Shown one piece after another: positions 28,469 to 39,300 of a stretch of DNA of 64,000 nt. Each line of letters starts with the position of its first letter. Position 1 is the stretch's first letter. The DNA comes from an uncultured Muribaculaceae bacterium. GTDB lineage: Bacteria > Bacteroidota > Bacteroidia > Bacteroidales > Muribaculaceae. Location: contig CAKUJD010000007.1 of the NCBI GenBank assembly GCA_934661195.1, positions 1-64,000 on the forward strand. The letters run 5' to 3'. The notes below the pieces were generated by a model. The model was not told the origin of the DNA. It was given only the letters and a program-made list of their open reading frames with translations, and searched no databases. The position numbers and the translations under genes were made by a program.

Positions 28469-29921
28469 CAATGAGAGCAGCAATCTGCTCAAGTCGGTCG
28501 ACTGGATCACCGTGGCGCTATATGTGGTGCTCGTGGTGCTCGGCGCGGTCAGCATCTATGCCGCCACCTACAACTTCGACCAGGCAAGCATGTTCGATCT
28601 CTCCGAAAACTCAGGCAAGCAATTCTTGTGGATAGGCCTGTCGCTGGTCATCGGCTTCGCGCTGCTGCTCATCGACCGCCGCCTCTACGAGGCCTTCGCC
28701 TATCCCATCTACGGCATCATGATAATGGTGCTAATACTCACCATATTTATCGCCCCCGACATCAAAGGCTCACGCTCGTGGCTCGTGTTCGGCCCCGTCA
28801 GCCTGCAGCCGGCCGAGTTTGCCAAGAGCGCCACGGCCCTGGCCCTGGCCAAGCTTTTCAGCACCTACGGCTTCGCCCTCAACAGCTGGAAAAACTACGC
28901 CCGCGCCGCAGCCATAGTGGTGCTGCCCATCCTGTGCATCCTCATGGAGAAGGAGACCGGCTCGGCCTTGGTCTACACCTCGCTCATCTTCGTCTTCTAC
29001 CGCGAGGGCATGAGCGGATTCGTGCTCTTCGCCGCCCTGTGCGCCATAGTGGTGTTCGTGGTCACACTCAAATACGCCGCCCTCACCATCATGGGCATCC
29101 CCCTGGGCGTGTTCATCGTGTTCATCATAATCATGGCCGTGATAGTGGGCATGCTGCTCATCTACTGCCGCTCGCTCATACTCGGGCGCAACGTGCTGCT
29201 CGGCTACCTCGCCAGCGGCGCCGTGGCCGGCATCCTGGCCTACTTCGGCATCGTGCTCAACGGCTACGCCTTCTTCTTCACCGTCATCGGCGCCTCGCTC
29301 GTCTACCTGCTCATAGGCATGTTCCACGACGACCTGCGCCGTGTGCTCATCACCGTCATCTTCGCCACAGTGGGCATCCTGTTCATGTTCTCGGTCAACT
29401 ACGTGTTCAACAACGTCCTCGAGCCACACCAGCAGATGCGCATCAAGGTCACACTCGGCATCGACGACGACCTGCGCGGAGCCGGCTACAACGTCAACCA
29501 GTCGAAAATCGCCATCGGCTCAGGCGGACTCACCGGCAAAGGCTTCCTCAACGGCACACAGACCAAGCTCAAATACGTGCCCGAGCAGCACACCGACTTC
29601 ATCTTCTGCACCATAGGCGAGGAGCAGGGCTTTGTCGGCTCAATGGCCGTGCTGCTGCTGTTCGTGGCCCTCATCATGCGCGTCATCGCCATAGCCGAGC
29701 GCCAGCACACCGTGTTCGGGCGCGTCTACGCCTATTGCGTGGCCTCCATACTCATCTTCCACCTGGCCATCAACGTGGGCATGGTCATAGGCCTGTGTCC
29801 CGTCATAGGCATTCCCTTGCCCTTCTTCAGCTACGGCGGCTCATCGCTGTGGGGCTTCACCTTCCTGCTCTTCATCCTGCTGCGCATCGACGCCGCCCGC
29901 AAAGAGTATGGCGTCTGGTAA
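28452..29921 (+). CDS. rodA: Rod shape-determining protein RodA (SEDS glycosyltransferase)
   Basis: A 489-aa polytopic SEDS protein, the peptidoglycan polymerase partner of PBP2. The family blocks FGPVSLQPAEFAKSA, FVGSMAVLLLF and the terminal PLPFFSYGGSS are present. It is about 100 residues longer than E. coli RodA owing to extra hydrophobic segments in the middle (about residues 190-300), which is usual in Bacteroidetes. The GTG start overlaps the PBP2 gene by 17 bp. It is the last gene of the rod-shape cluster and ends just before the convergent tracrRNA terminator. Confidence 0.93.
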   Translation: MELRNDNESSNLLKSVDWITVALYVVLVVLGAVSIYAATYNFDQASMFDLSENSGKQFLWIGLSLVIGFALLLIDRRLYEAFAYPIYGIMIMVLILTIFIAPDIKGSRSWLVFGPVSLQPAEFAKSATALALAKLFSTYGFALNSWKNYARAAAIVVLPILCILMEKETGSALVYTSLIFVFYREGMSGFVLFAALCAIVVFVVTLKYAALTIMGIPLGVFIVFIIIMAVIVGMLLIYCRSLILGRNVLLGYLASGAVAGILAYFGIVLNGYAFFFTVIGASLVYLLIGMFHDDLRRVLITVIFATVGILFMFSVNYVFNNVLEPHQQMRIKVTLGIDDDLRGAGYNVNQSKIAIGSGGLTGKGFLNGTQTKLKYVPEQHTDFIFCTIGEEQGFVGSMAVLLLFVALIMRVIAIAERQHTVFGRVYAYCVASILIFHLAINVGMVIGLCPVIGIPLPFFSYGGSSLWGFTFLLFILLRIDAARKEYGVW

Positions 29922-29941
29922 CCCCCCCACTACAAAAAGCA

Positions 29942-30019
29942 TAAAAAAAGCGACCCACGGGCCGCTTTTAATGTTTTCACAACGGAATAATCCTTATTGT
30001 GAATTGCTTCAAATTTGTG
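29942..30019 (-). ncRNA. tracrRNA of the type II-C CRISPR-Cas9 system
   Basis: On the minus strand, 30018-29996 is an anti-repeat. It pairs with the first ~23 nt of the crRNA-sense repeat (GTTGTGAATTGC...), with a single missing A and one terminal G-U pair. It is followed by a small AAGGA-TTAT-TCC-type stem and a GTTGTG segment, and then by a terminator hairpin. In that hairpin AAAGCGGCCC and GGGTCGCTTT pair around a short loop, and seven T follow (29949-29942). A perfect promoter precedes it. Anti-repeat, internal stem and intrinsic terminator in this order are the standard layout of Bacteroidetes tracrRNAs. It is transcribed away from cas9. The exact 5' end is inferred from the promoter position. 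Confidence 0.88.
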
Positions 30020-30022
30020 ACG

Positions 30023-30053
30023 CAAATATAGCTTACATTTATGAAAACACAAA
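30023..30053 (-). promoter_or_regulatory. tracrRNA promoter (TTTG-N19-TATATTTG)
   Basis: On the minus strand TTTG (30053-30050), exactly 19 bp, then TATATTTG (30030-30023). This is a perfect Bacteroidetes promoter that would start transcription a few bases before or within the anti-repeat. Confidence 0.85.
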
Positions 30054-30093
30054 AAAATTAAGCCGAAAATTAGTATAATGATGCCATTTTCAG

Positions 30094-30101
30094 TAAATTT
30101 G
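30094..30101 (+). promoter_or_regulatory. cas9 promoter -7 box (TAAATTTG)
   Basis: TAAATTTG matches the -7 consensus on the plus strand, about 40 bp before the cas9 ATG. The -33 region (TTAG) is a weak match. With the tracrRNA promoter it forms a divergent promoter pair. Confidence 0.6.
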
Positions 30102-30142
30102 ACCCATAATATTAAAATAAACACACTAAAAACCGACACGCA

Positions 30143-33100
30143 ATGAAGAAAATACTCGGATTAGACCTCGGCACCAATAGCATCGGCTGGGCCGTAGTCA
30201 ACCAAGCCGACCAACCCGGCGGTAACAGTGAAATAGTGGCAGCGGGCAGCAGGATAATTCCAATGTCGGCTGACATTCTCAGTGATTTTAGCAAAGGCAA
30301 CTCCATTTCTCAAACCGCGACTCGCACAGCTGCAAGAGGTGTGAGACGCCTTTTTGAACGTCATAAACTTCGCAGGCAAAGACTTCTGCGAGTGTTACGT
30401 GAAATTGACTTCTTGCCGGAGCACTTCGCTTCTGAAATTGATGAGTACGGTTCTTTTAAAGATGAAGAAAATGAGCCTAAATTGGCTTGGACCAAAGGTG
30501 ACGATGGTAAGATGCATTTTTTGTTTAAAGAATCATTTGAGCAAATGCTGAATGAATTCAGAAAAGAAAATCCTCTTATTGTTGAAGGCGGAATGAAAAT
30601 TCCATATGATTGGACTCTGTATTTCCTGCGTAAAAAGGCTATTCATGAACCAATAACTCCGCATGAGTTGGCTTGGATATTGCTTAGCTTCAACCGCAAG
30701 CGCGGCTATCATCAGTTGCGTAGTGAGGATGCGGAAACCGAGGAAAAGGAAGGGGTAACCAAGGAATATGTCGCGCAAAAGGTTGTCAACATTGTAGACA
30801 CAGGAGAGAAAGACAAAAAAGGCAATGCCTGGTATGATGTCATGCTCGACAATGGCATGGTGTATCATCGCACTTTCACTGAGGTCCCTGATTGGATAGG
30901 AAGTGTCAAGGAGTTTATTGTGACAACCACTACCGACAAAAAGGGAAATGTGAAGCAGTCGCTAAAGTTGCCTGCACCTGACGATTGGGCTCTCGTGAAA
31001 AAACGTCGTGAGCATGAGATAGACCAAAGTGGATTGACGGTAGGTGAATACATATATAATTCGCTGCTTCACAAACCTGAGCAGAAAATAATAGGTGGAC
31101 TTGTGAGTGTGATTGAGCGCACTTATTATCGCAACGAACTCAGAAAAATTTTGGATAAGCAGAAAGAGTATATGCCTCAGCTCGCCGATGCCGATTTGTA
31201 CCGAAAGTGCCTCGATGTTCTGTATGCTAATAACGTAGAATACAAGAAGACCATGGCCAATAGGGACTTGAAGTATTTGCTTGTAGACGATATCATATTC
31301 TATCAGCGCCCGTTAAAGAGCAAGAAGTCATTGATAAGCGACTGCCCTTATGAGTCACGAACTTTCAAGGCAGGAGGCAGTTCAGAGACTATCACGTTGC
31401 CGCTTAAATGCATTGCCAAGTCCAATCCCCTCTATCAGGAATTCCGACTTTGGCAGTTCGTCAGCAATGTAAAAATTCTGGAGCGAGAGAAAATAGTTAA
31501 TGGCAAAATTGAATTTGACGTTGATGTGACCAATGACTATATTTCAACCGAAAATGACAGGGTGTCGCTATTCAATTACTTGAACGACATGCCGCACATA
31601 ACAGAGCCAACATTTCTGAAGCATTTCTTTAATAAGGACAATTTCAAACGGTTTCGCTGGAATTATCAGGACGATGACAAGAAGCAATACCCCTGCAATG
31701 AAACAAGGGGGGCAATCATAGTGCTCCTTAAAAAGGCTAAGATCAAAACCGATTTTCTAAATGCCGTGCCCGAAATTTCAGATAAAGCCTCCGAAGATGT
31801 TGGTGGCAACACCAAGTGCAAACCGCAAATGCTATTGCAGAGATTGTGGCACATGCTGTATTCTATCGACAGCAAGGAGGAACTCCGGAAAGCGTTGGAT
31901 AAATTTGCTGAAAAGCAAAAAATAAGTCCAAAAGAGACTTTTGTCGAGGCACTGATGAAGTCAAAGCCATATCCAAAGGAATATGGTGCATATTCCGAAA
32001 AGGCGGTGAAGAAACTGCTTGCCCTTATGCGGGCAGGTGACTATTGGAATGAGTCGAATATCGACGCAGGCACCATCAACCGCATACACAAGCTCATTGA
32101 CGGTGAGTATGACGAGCACATCAGCGATCGTGTAAGGGAAAAAGTGTCTCATATGACATCCGTAGATCAGTTCAGAAACTTGCCACTATGGCTGGCCTGC
32201 TATGTGGTGTATAACCGCCACAGTGAGGCTAAAGACACAAAGAAGTGGGAGACTCCCGACGACATACAGCGGTATTTGGATGGATTCAAGTTGCATTCAC
32301 TGCGCAACCCCATAGTGGAGCAGGTTGTGACCGAAACCCTGCGAATGGTCATGGCAATTTGGCGCGAATATGGAAAGATGGATGAAATCCATATAGAACT
32401 TGGTCGTGAATTGAAAAATCCGGCTGACAAACGCAAGGAGATCAGTGAGATGATAAGTCAAAACGAAACGGCCCGAATGAGAGCGAAACTCATACTGGCA
32501 GAATATATGGATGCAAATGGCAGCAATGGCAAGTATGAAGCCAAAGGGGTAAAGGCATATTCTCCTAGCCAACTCGACCTATTCCGCATTTATGAAGATG
32601 GAGCTCTCAATAAAGATAAAGAGGGAAAACTGCCAGATGATGTGAGTAAGATCCTTAATGCCCTATCGCAGACCGATGCTAAAAAGAGGCCAAGCAGCAG
32701 CGATGTGAACAGGTATCTTCACTGGCTTGAGCAGAACTATTGCTCTCCTTACACTGGAGCGCCAATACCGCTTAGCAAGTTGTTCACAAGCGACTATGAA
32801 ATTGAGCATATAATACCGCAGTCGCGCTATTTCGATGACTCTTTCTCCAACAAGGTTATATGTGAAAGGGCTGTCAACAAACTTAAGGATCGGCGGCTGG
32901 GTCTTGAATTCATCAGAGAAAAAGCAGGGACGTCTGTGGATATTGGCGACGGTAAAAAGGTTACAATACTGTCGGAAGAGGCCTACACCGATGGGGTGAA
33001 AAAGCAGTATGCTGGAAATCGTGCCAAACTCAGAAAACTGCTTATGGACGACATTCCGGATGGCTTCATCAACAGGCAACTCAACGATAGCCGATATATA

Positions 33101-34807
33101 AGCAAACTTGTTAAATCGCTGCTGTCAAATGTGGTGCGCGATGCCGATGAGTATGAAGACATATCAAAGCATATCATTGTTTGCTCTGGAGCCATTACCG
33201 ACCGGCTTAAGCAGGACTGGGGTGTGAATGCTCAGTGGAATTCAATAATTCTTCCTCGTTTTGAGAGGATGAACACTCTTACTGGGCGCACTGATTTTAC
33301 TTCTAAAACAAAAGAAGGCCACACAATACCCAGCATGCCGCTAGAACTGCAGCGTGGCTTCAACAAGAAGCGAATCGACCACCGCCACCATGCAATGGAT
33401 GCCATTGTGATTGCGTGCACCACTCGCGACCACGTAAATCTGCTTAACAATGAGGCTGCATTGAGTGACAATAGAAGCAAGCGCCACGATCTGTCTGTCA
33501 AATTGCGCATATACGAAGAAAAATATTGCAACGATGGGGAGAAGAGAAACGTGCCTGTTGCATTCAAACTCCCGTGGCCGAGTTTTCCAGCCGATGTCAG
33601 GGCCGCCCTTAGTGAAATCGTAGTGAGCTTTAAGCAGAATTTGCGAGTTGTCACCAAGGCAAACAATAGGTATCAGCACTTCAAGAGCGATGGCTCGCAG
33701 GTGAAGGAAATGCGCAAGCAGGTGAAAGGCGATCTTATAGCCATACGCAAATCAATGCATAAGGACACTGTGTTTGGCGAAATAAATTTGCGCCGGATAA
33801 AGCCTGTGAGGCTTTCTGTGGCATTAAGTCAAATCAAGTCTGTAGTCAACAAGGACCTCAAGTCCAAATTGAAGGATCTCGTGGCGAAGGGCTATACCGA
33901 TAAGCAAATAAAGAAGTATTTCACCGACAACAAAGATGTGTGGAGCGATGTTGACTTGAATAAAATAGAAATTTACTATTTTACAAAAGATGCTGGCATT
34001 CGGATTTTTGCCACCCGCAAGCCGCTCGACACTTCATTTAATAAGAAAAAAATTGAGTCGTCTATAGCCGACACAGGCATTCAGAAAATATTGCTCAACC
34101 ACTTGGAACGCAATGAGTGGAAAGCGGAGAAAGCTTTCTCGCCCGAAGGCATTGATGAAATGAACAGCAACATAGTTGAGCTGAACGGCGGGCATCGCCA
34201 CCAGCCAATAAAGAAGGTTAGGGTATATGAAGCGGCTGATAAGTTTGCCGTTGGCACTCACGGCTGCAGTAATAAAAAGTTTGTTGAGGCCGATAAGGGT
34301 ACAAATCTGTTTTTTGCCGTATATGAGACCAAAACCACAGATGATGAGACTGGTGAGGTGACGACAAGCCGCAGTTACGCCACGATTCCACTAAAAGTCG
34401 TGATCGATCGAATGAAACGCAAATTAAGCCCCGCGCCTGAAAATGGCGATGGCGTGGCTCCGAGTTTTGTGCTGTCGCCAAACGACTTGGTGTATGTCCC
34501 GACAGAGCAGGAACGAAAAACTGGTAATGTTGAACTCCCATTGAAGCGTGACCGGATTTATAAGTTTGTAAGTAGTGCGAAGTACCAAGCCATGTTTGTT
34601 CCATATTCCGTGGCAAATGTTGTTTTTTCTGTGAAAAAAGATGTGGCAGAGTCATTTTGCTGGGGTGGTAACGTCATTGTAAATGAATTTGGAGTAGGGT
34701 CTCCTCAATCAAAAAACGAAAGAGCTGTTACTGGCGAGATGATAAAAGAATTATGCATTCCATTGAGTGTTGATAGACTTGGCCGCATTGAATTGAGAGA
34801 TTACTAA
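30143..34807 (+). CDS. cas9: CRISPR-associated endonuclease Cas9, subtype II-C
   Basis: A 1554-aa RNA-guided nuclease. The RuvC-I motif is LGLDLGTNSIGW with Asp8, and the Arg-rich bridge helix covers about 61-85. RuvC-II is IHIELGRE (Glu752). The HNH core has YEIEHIIPQS with His889 and, 23 residues on, Asn912, matching the His840/Asn863 spacing of SpCas9. RuvC-III is HRHHAMDAIVIA with His1083 and Asp1086. All catalytic residues are present. The C-terminal ~450 residues are the PAM-interacting part and are not recognisable by eye. Length is at the upper end for Bacteroidetes II-C proteins. The absence of csn2 and cas4 supports II-C. The gene is visibly more AT-rich than cas1 and its neighbours. 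Confidence 0.97.
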   Translation: MKKILGLDLGTNSIGWAVVNQADQPGGNSEIVAAGSRIIPMSADILSDFSKGNSISQTATRTAARGVRRLFERHKLRRQRLLRVLREIDFLPEHFASEIDEYGSFKDEENEPKLAWTKGDDGKMHFLFKESFEQMLNEFRKENPLIVEGGMKIPYDWTLYFLRKKAIHEPITPHELAWILLSFNRKRGYHQLRSEDAETEEKEGVTKEYVAQKVVNIVDTGEKDKKGNAWYDVMLDNGMVYHRTFTEVPDWIGSVKEFIVTTTTDKKGNVKQSLKLPAPDDWALVKKRREHEIDQSGLTVGEYIYNSLLHKPEQKIIGGLVSVIERTYYRNELRKILDKQKEYMPQLADADLYRKCLDVLYANNVEYKKTMANRDLKYLLVDDIIFYQRPLKSKKSLISDCPYESRTFKAGGSSETITLPLKCIAKSNPLYQEFRLWQFVSNVKILEREKIVNGKIEFDVDVTNDYISTENDRVSLFNYLNDMPHITEPTFLKHFFNKDNFKRFRWNYQDDDKKQYPCNETRGAIIVLLKKAKIKTDFLNAVPEISDKASEDVGGNTKCKPQMLLQRLWHMLYSIDSKEELRKALDKFAEKQKISPKETFVEALMKSKPYPKEYGAYSEKAVKKLLALMRAGDYWNESNIDAGTINRIHKLIDGEYDEHISDRVREKVSHMTSVDQFRNLPLWLACYVVYNRHSEAKDTKKWETPDDIQRYLDGFKLHSLRNPIVEQVVTETLRMVMAIWREYGKMDEIHIELGRELKNPADKRKEISEMISQNETARMRAKLILAEYMDANGSNGKYEAKGVKAYSPSQLDLFRIYEDGALNKDKEGKLPDDVSKILNALSQTDAKKRPSSSDVNRYLHWLEQNYCSPYTGAPIPLSKLFTSDYEIEHIIPQSRYFDDSFSNKVICERAVNKLKDRRLGLEFIREKAGTSVDIGDGKKVTILSEEAYTDGVKKQYAGNRAKLRKLLMDDIPDGFINRQLNDSRYISKLVKSLLSNVVRDADEYEDISKHIIVCSGAITDRLKQDWGVNAQWNSIILPRFERMNTLTGRTDFTSKTKEGHTIPSMPLELQRGFNKKRIDHRHHAMDAIVIACTTRDHVNLLNNEAALSDNRSKRHDLSVKLRIYEEKYCNDGEKRNVPVAFKLPWPSFPADVRAALSEIVVSFKQNLRVVTKANNRYQHFKSDGSQVKEMRKQVKGDLIAIRKSMHKDTVFGEINLRRIKPVRLSVALSQIKSVVNKDLKSKLKDLVAKGYTDKQIKKYFTDNKDVWSDVDLNKIEIYYFTKDAGIRIFATRKPLDTSFNKKKIESSIADTGIQKILLNHLERNEWKAEKAFSPEGIDEMNSNIVELNGGHRHQPIKKVRVYEAADKFAVGTHGCSNKKFVEADKGTNLFFAVYETKTTDDETGEVTTSRSYATIPLKVVIDRMKRKLSPAPENGDGVAPSFVLSPNDLVYVPTEQERKTGNVELPLKRDRIYKFVSSAKYQAMFVPYSVANVVFSVKKDVAESFCWGGNVIVNEFGVGSPQSKNERAVTGEMIKELCIPLSVDRLGRIELRDY

Positions 34808-34826
34808 TGATATAAGTAACTTGTCT

Positions 34827-36123
<1,297 letters not shown>

Positions 36124-36189
36124 GGGGCGTTAACTAGATGGTTAAATTTGCATAATTCAACACCTCTGTCCAGTTAAAGCCCATAATTT

Positions 36190-36263
36190 GCTACAAATGG
36201 CTGCCAGTTGTAGCTGTTGTGCACATGTCATTGAGCTTTATGGCTTGACCTAAGCCAATAAGC
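36190..36263. repeat. Two small hairpins between cas2 and the array
   Basis: GCTACAAaTGGC-t-GCCAgTTGTAGC (36190-36214) is a near-perfect stem. A second one pairs AGCTTtATgGCTT with AAGCC-AAT-AAGCT (about 36234-36263). They resemble the small intergenic palindromes seen elsewhere in the window. No gene is seen in 36124-36375. Confidence 0.5.
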
Positions 36264-36270
36264 TATAAAT

Positions 36271-36300
36271 AAAAAAGCTGGATTTAAGTCCAGCTTTTTT
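36271..36300. terminator. Symmetric bidirectional terminator between cas2 and the CRISPR array
   Basis: A stem GCTGGAcTTAA-type hairpin (AGCTGGA/TCCAGCT) is flanked by six A on the left and six T on the right, so it works as an intrinsic terminator in both directions. It would stop the cas operon from the left and crRNA transcripts from the right. Confidence 0.85.
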
Positions 36301-36375
36301 ATTGTACTTGCACAACTTTTTATTTTCTATGTACTAAACTTAATTATCAATACTTCAGTAAGTTACAGATAATCT
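36301..36375. other. AT-rich segment next to the first intact repeat, likely leader/integration side
   Basis: About 75 bp of AT-rich sequence separate the bidirectional terminator from the first perfect repeat. Because the degenerate repeat is at the other end, new spacers are probably added here. No promoter matching the consensus toward the array was seen. Confidence 0.5.
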
Positions 36376-39300
36376 GTTGTTGCGATCAGTACAAAGATAC
36401 AAATTTGAAAGCAATTCACAACGGCAGCACGTTGTTGTCGACGGAAATATGGTTGTTGCGATCAGTACAAAGATACAAATTTGAAAGCAATTCACAACAG
36501 TTTTTTTCTGCGCCCCTCATTGCCGAGGGTTGTTGCGATCAGTACAAAGATACAAATTTGAAAGCAATTCACAACGGATTTTCGATGCTATCAGCAGTTA
36601 TATGCGTTGTTGCGATCAGTACAAAGATACAAATTTGAAAGCAATTCACAACCTCCCTTTGAAGAGTATGTACGTAGGATCAGTTGTTGCGATCAGTACA
36701 AAGATACAAATTTGAAAGCAATTCACAACGGAAAAGCGCAAGCAGCTTGACGAGCAGATGTTGTTGCGATCAGTACAAAGATACAAATTTGAAAGCAATT
36801 CACAACTTATTTATCTGTGTTCTTTTATTAGTTTTTGTTGTTGCGATCAGTACAAAGATACAAATTTGAAAGCAATTCACAACCCACGTGCGCTGATTTG
36901 TTTGAGCACGCCCGTTGTTGCGATCAGTACAAAGATACAAATTTGAAAGCAATTCACAACTCAGCGTTGGTCAAGGTCGTCAGCGTCGTCGTTGTTGCGA
37001 TCAGTACAAAGATACAAATTTGAAAGCAATTCACAACCATTCTTCTTGCAGATGCGTAACTTCGACAGTTGTTGCGATCAGTACAAAGATACAAATTTGA
37101 AAGCAATTCACAACGTGCCAGCTGTATTTCCCACTGGCCTTCATGTTGTTGCGATCAGTACAAAGATACAAATTTGAAAGCAATTCACAACTATACAACA
37201 GAAAGCACCGCCGCGAGCTGGGTTGTTGCGATCAGTACAAAGATACAAATTTGAAAGCAATTCACAACTGGAAGATGATTACATCGTAGGCGAGCTAAGT
37301 TGTTGCGATCAGTACAAAGATACAAATTTGAAAGCAATTCACAACAACCTCGCCGCCGCTGGTGTATCGAGTGCGGTTGTTGCGATCAGTACAAAGATAC
37401 AAATTTGAAAGCAATTCACAACATAGTCTTAGAATCAGTATCGACAACAGTCTGTTGTTGCGATCAGTACAAAGATACAAATTTGAAAGCAATTCACAAC
37501 GTGATGGCGTTCTTAACTCCCGAGACCATCGTTGTTGCGATCAGTACAAAGATACAAATTTGAAAGCAATTCACAACTCGCATGTCTTTCCAGCAGAATT
37601 CCTTTTGGTTGTTGCGATCAGTACAAAGATACAAATTTGAAAGCAATTCACAACGGATTATGGTTTACGGATACATCAGAGTTAGTTGTTGCGATCAGTA
37701 CAAAGATACAAATTTGAAAGCAATTCACAACGGTATAGTTATAGCATAGGCATAGGGGCGAGTTGTTGCGATCAGTACAAAGATACAAATTTGAAAGCAA
37801 TTCACAACTTGCTGGTGCTTCGTGCCAAGTGAGTTTGCGTTGTTGCGATCAGTACAAAGATACAAATTTGAAAGCAATTCACAACGCCATCGAGGTGCGC
37901 CCGTGCACCATGTGCGTTGTTGCGATCAGTACAAAGATACAAATTTGAAAGCAATTCACAACTCTATCACATCTTGCAGCCGCTTTTCGCAGGTTGTTGC
38001 GATCAGTACAAAGATACAAATTTGAAAGCAATTCACAACTTGAATCAGTACAGAGTAAATTAGAAGCAGTTGTTGCGATCAGTACAAAGATACAAATTTG
38101 AAAGCAATTCACAACAGCGGCGCTGCCATGATTTCTGCTTCTAAAGTTGTTGCGATCAGTACAAAGATACAAATTTGAAAGCAATTCACAACAGGATTCG
38201 CTGTCGTTTTTTTTGCAGATGCGTTGTTGCGATCAGTACAAAGATACAAATTTGAAAGCAATTCACAACTAAGTCTTTATGCCATCGGTGGTACTTCTCG
38301 TTGTTGCGATCAGTACAAAGATACAAATTTGAAAGCAATTCACAACTAGAGTCTTTTAGCGTCCTAAATGCGATATAGTTGTTGCGATCAGTACAAAGAT
38401 ACAAATTTGAAAGCAATTCACAACAGAAAGTTATTAAACGATAAACATCTGACAGTTGTTGCGATCAGTACAAAGATACAAATTTGAAAGCAATTCACAA
38501 CGATGCTACCTATAGCGCTCAAGTAGAGAATGTTGTTGCGATCAGTACAAAGATACAAATTTGAAAGCAATTCACAACGTAATGGCGGTCATCACTCCCG
38601 AAACTATTGTTGTTGCGATCAGTACAAAGATACAAATTTGAAAGCAATTCACAACTGCAACGTCCTGCCACCCTCAGCAAGCGCAGTTGTTGCGATCAGT
38701 ACAAAGATACAAATTTGAAAGCAATTCACAACCACAATGCACAAACTGATAGCAGAGGAGCGGTTGTTGCGATCAGTACAAAGATACAAATTTGAAAGCA
38801 ATTCACAACTTCTTCAGCCTGTTGCACAGGTCGCATAATGTTGTTGCGATCAGTACAAAGATACAAATTTGAAAGCAATTCACAACCGCCCGCCGAGGGT
38901 CTCGAAGTGCACGGTCGTTGTTGCGATCAGTACAAAGATACAAATTTGAAAGCAATTCACAACGAAAAGAATTGGATATGCGTATAATGAAAGGTTGTTG
39001 CGATCAGTACAAAGATACAAATTTGAAAGCAATTCACAACTACTGTAAGAAATAAACAAATAATTCAGTTGTTGTTGCGATCAGTACAAAGATACAAATT
39101 TGAAAGCAATTCACAACTGTAAATGAGTTCTTTCGCTCACGTGTATAGTTGTTGCGATCAGTACAAAGATACAAATTTGAAAGCAATTCACAACTTAAGA
39201 AGCCTAAGTATTCTTGGCAGAAGTGTTGTTGCGATCAGTACAAAGATACAAATTTGAAAGCAATTCACAACTTAAGAAGCCTAAGTATTCTTGGCAGAAG

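Noticed and set aside
28628..29944. A 438-codon plus-strand frame overlapping rodA
   Set aside because: It is extremely Arg/His-rich, as expected for an out-of-frame reading of the GC-rich rodA gene.
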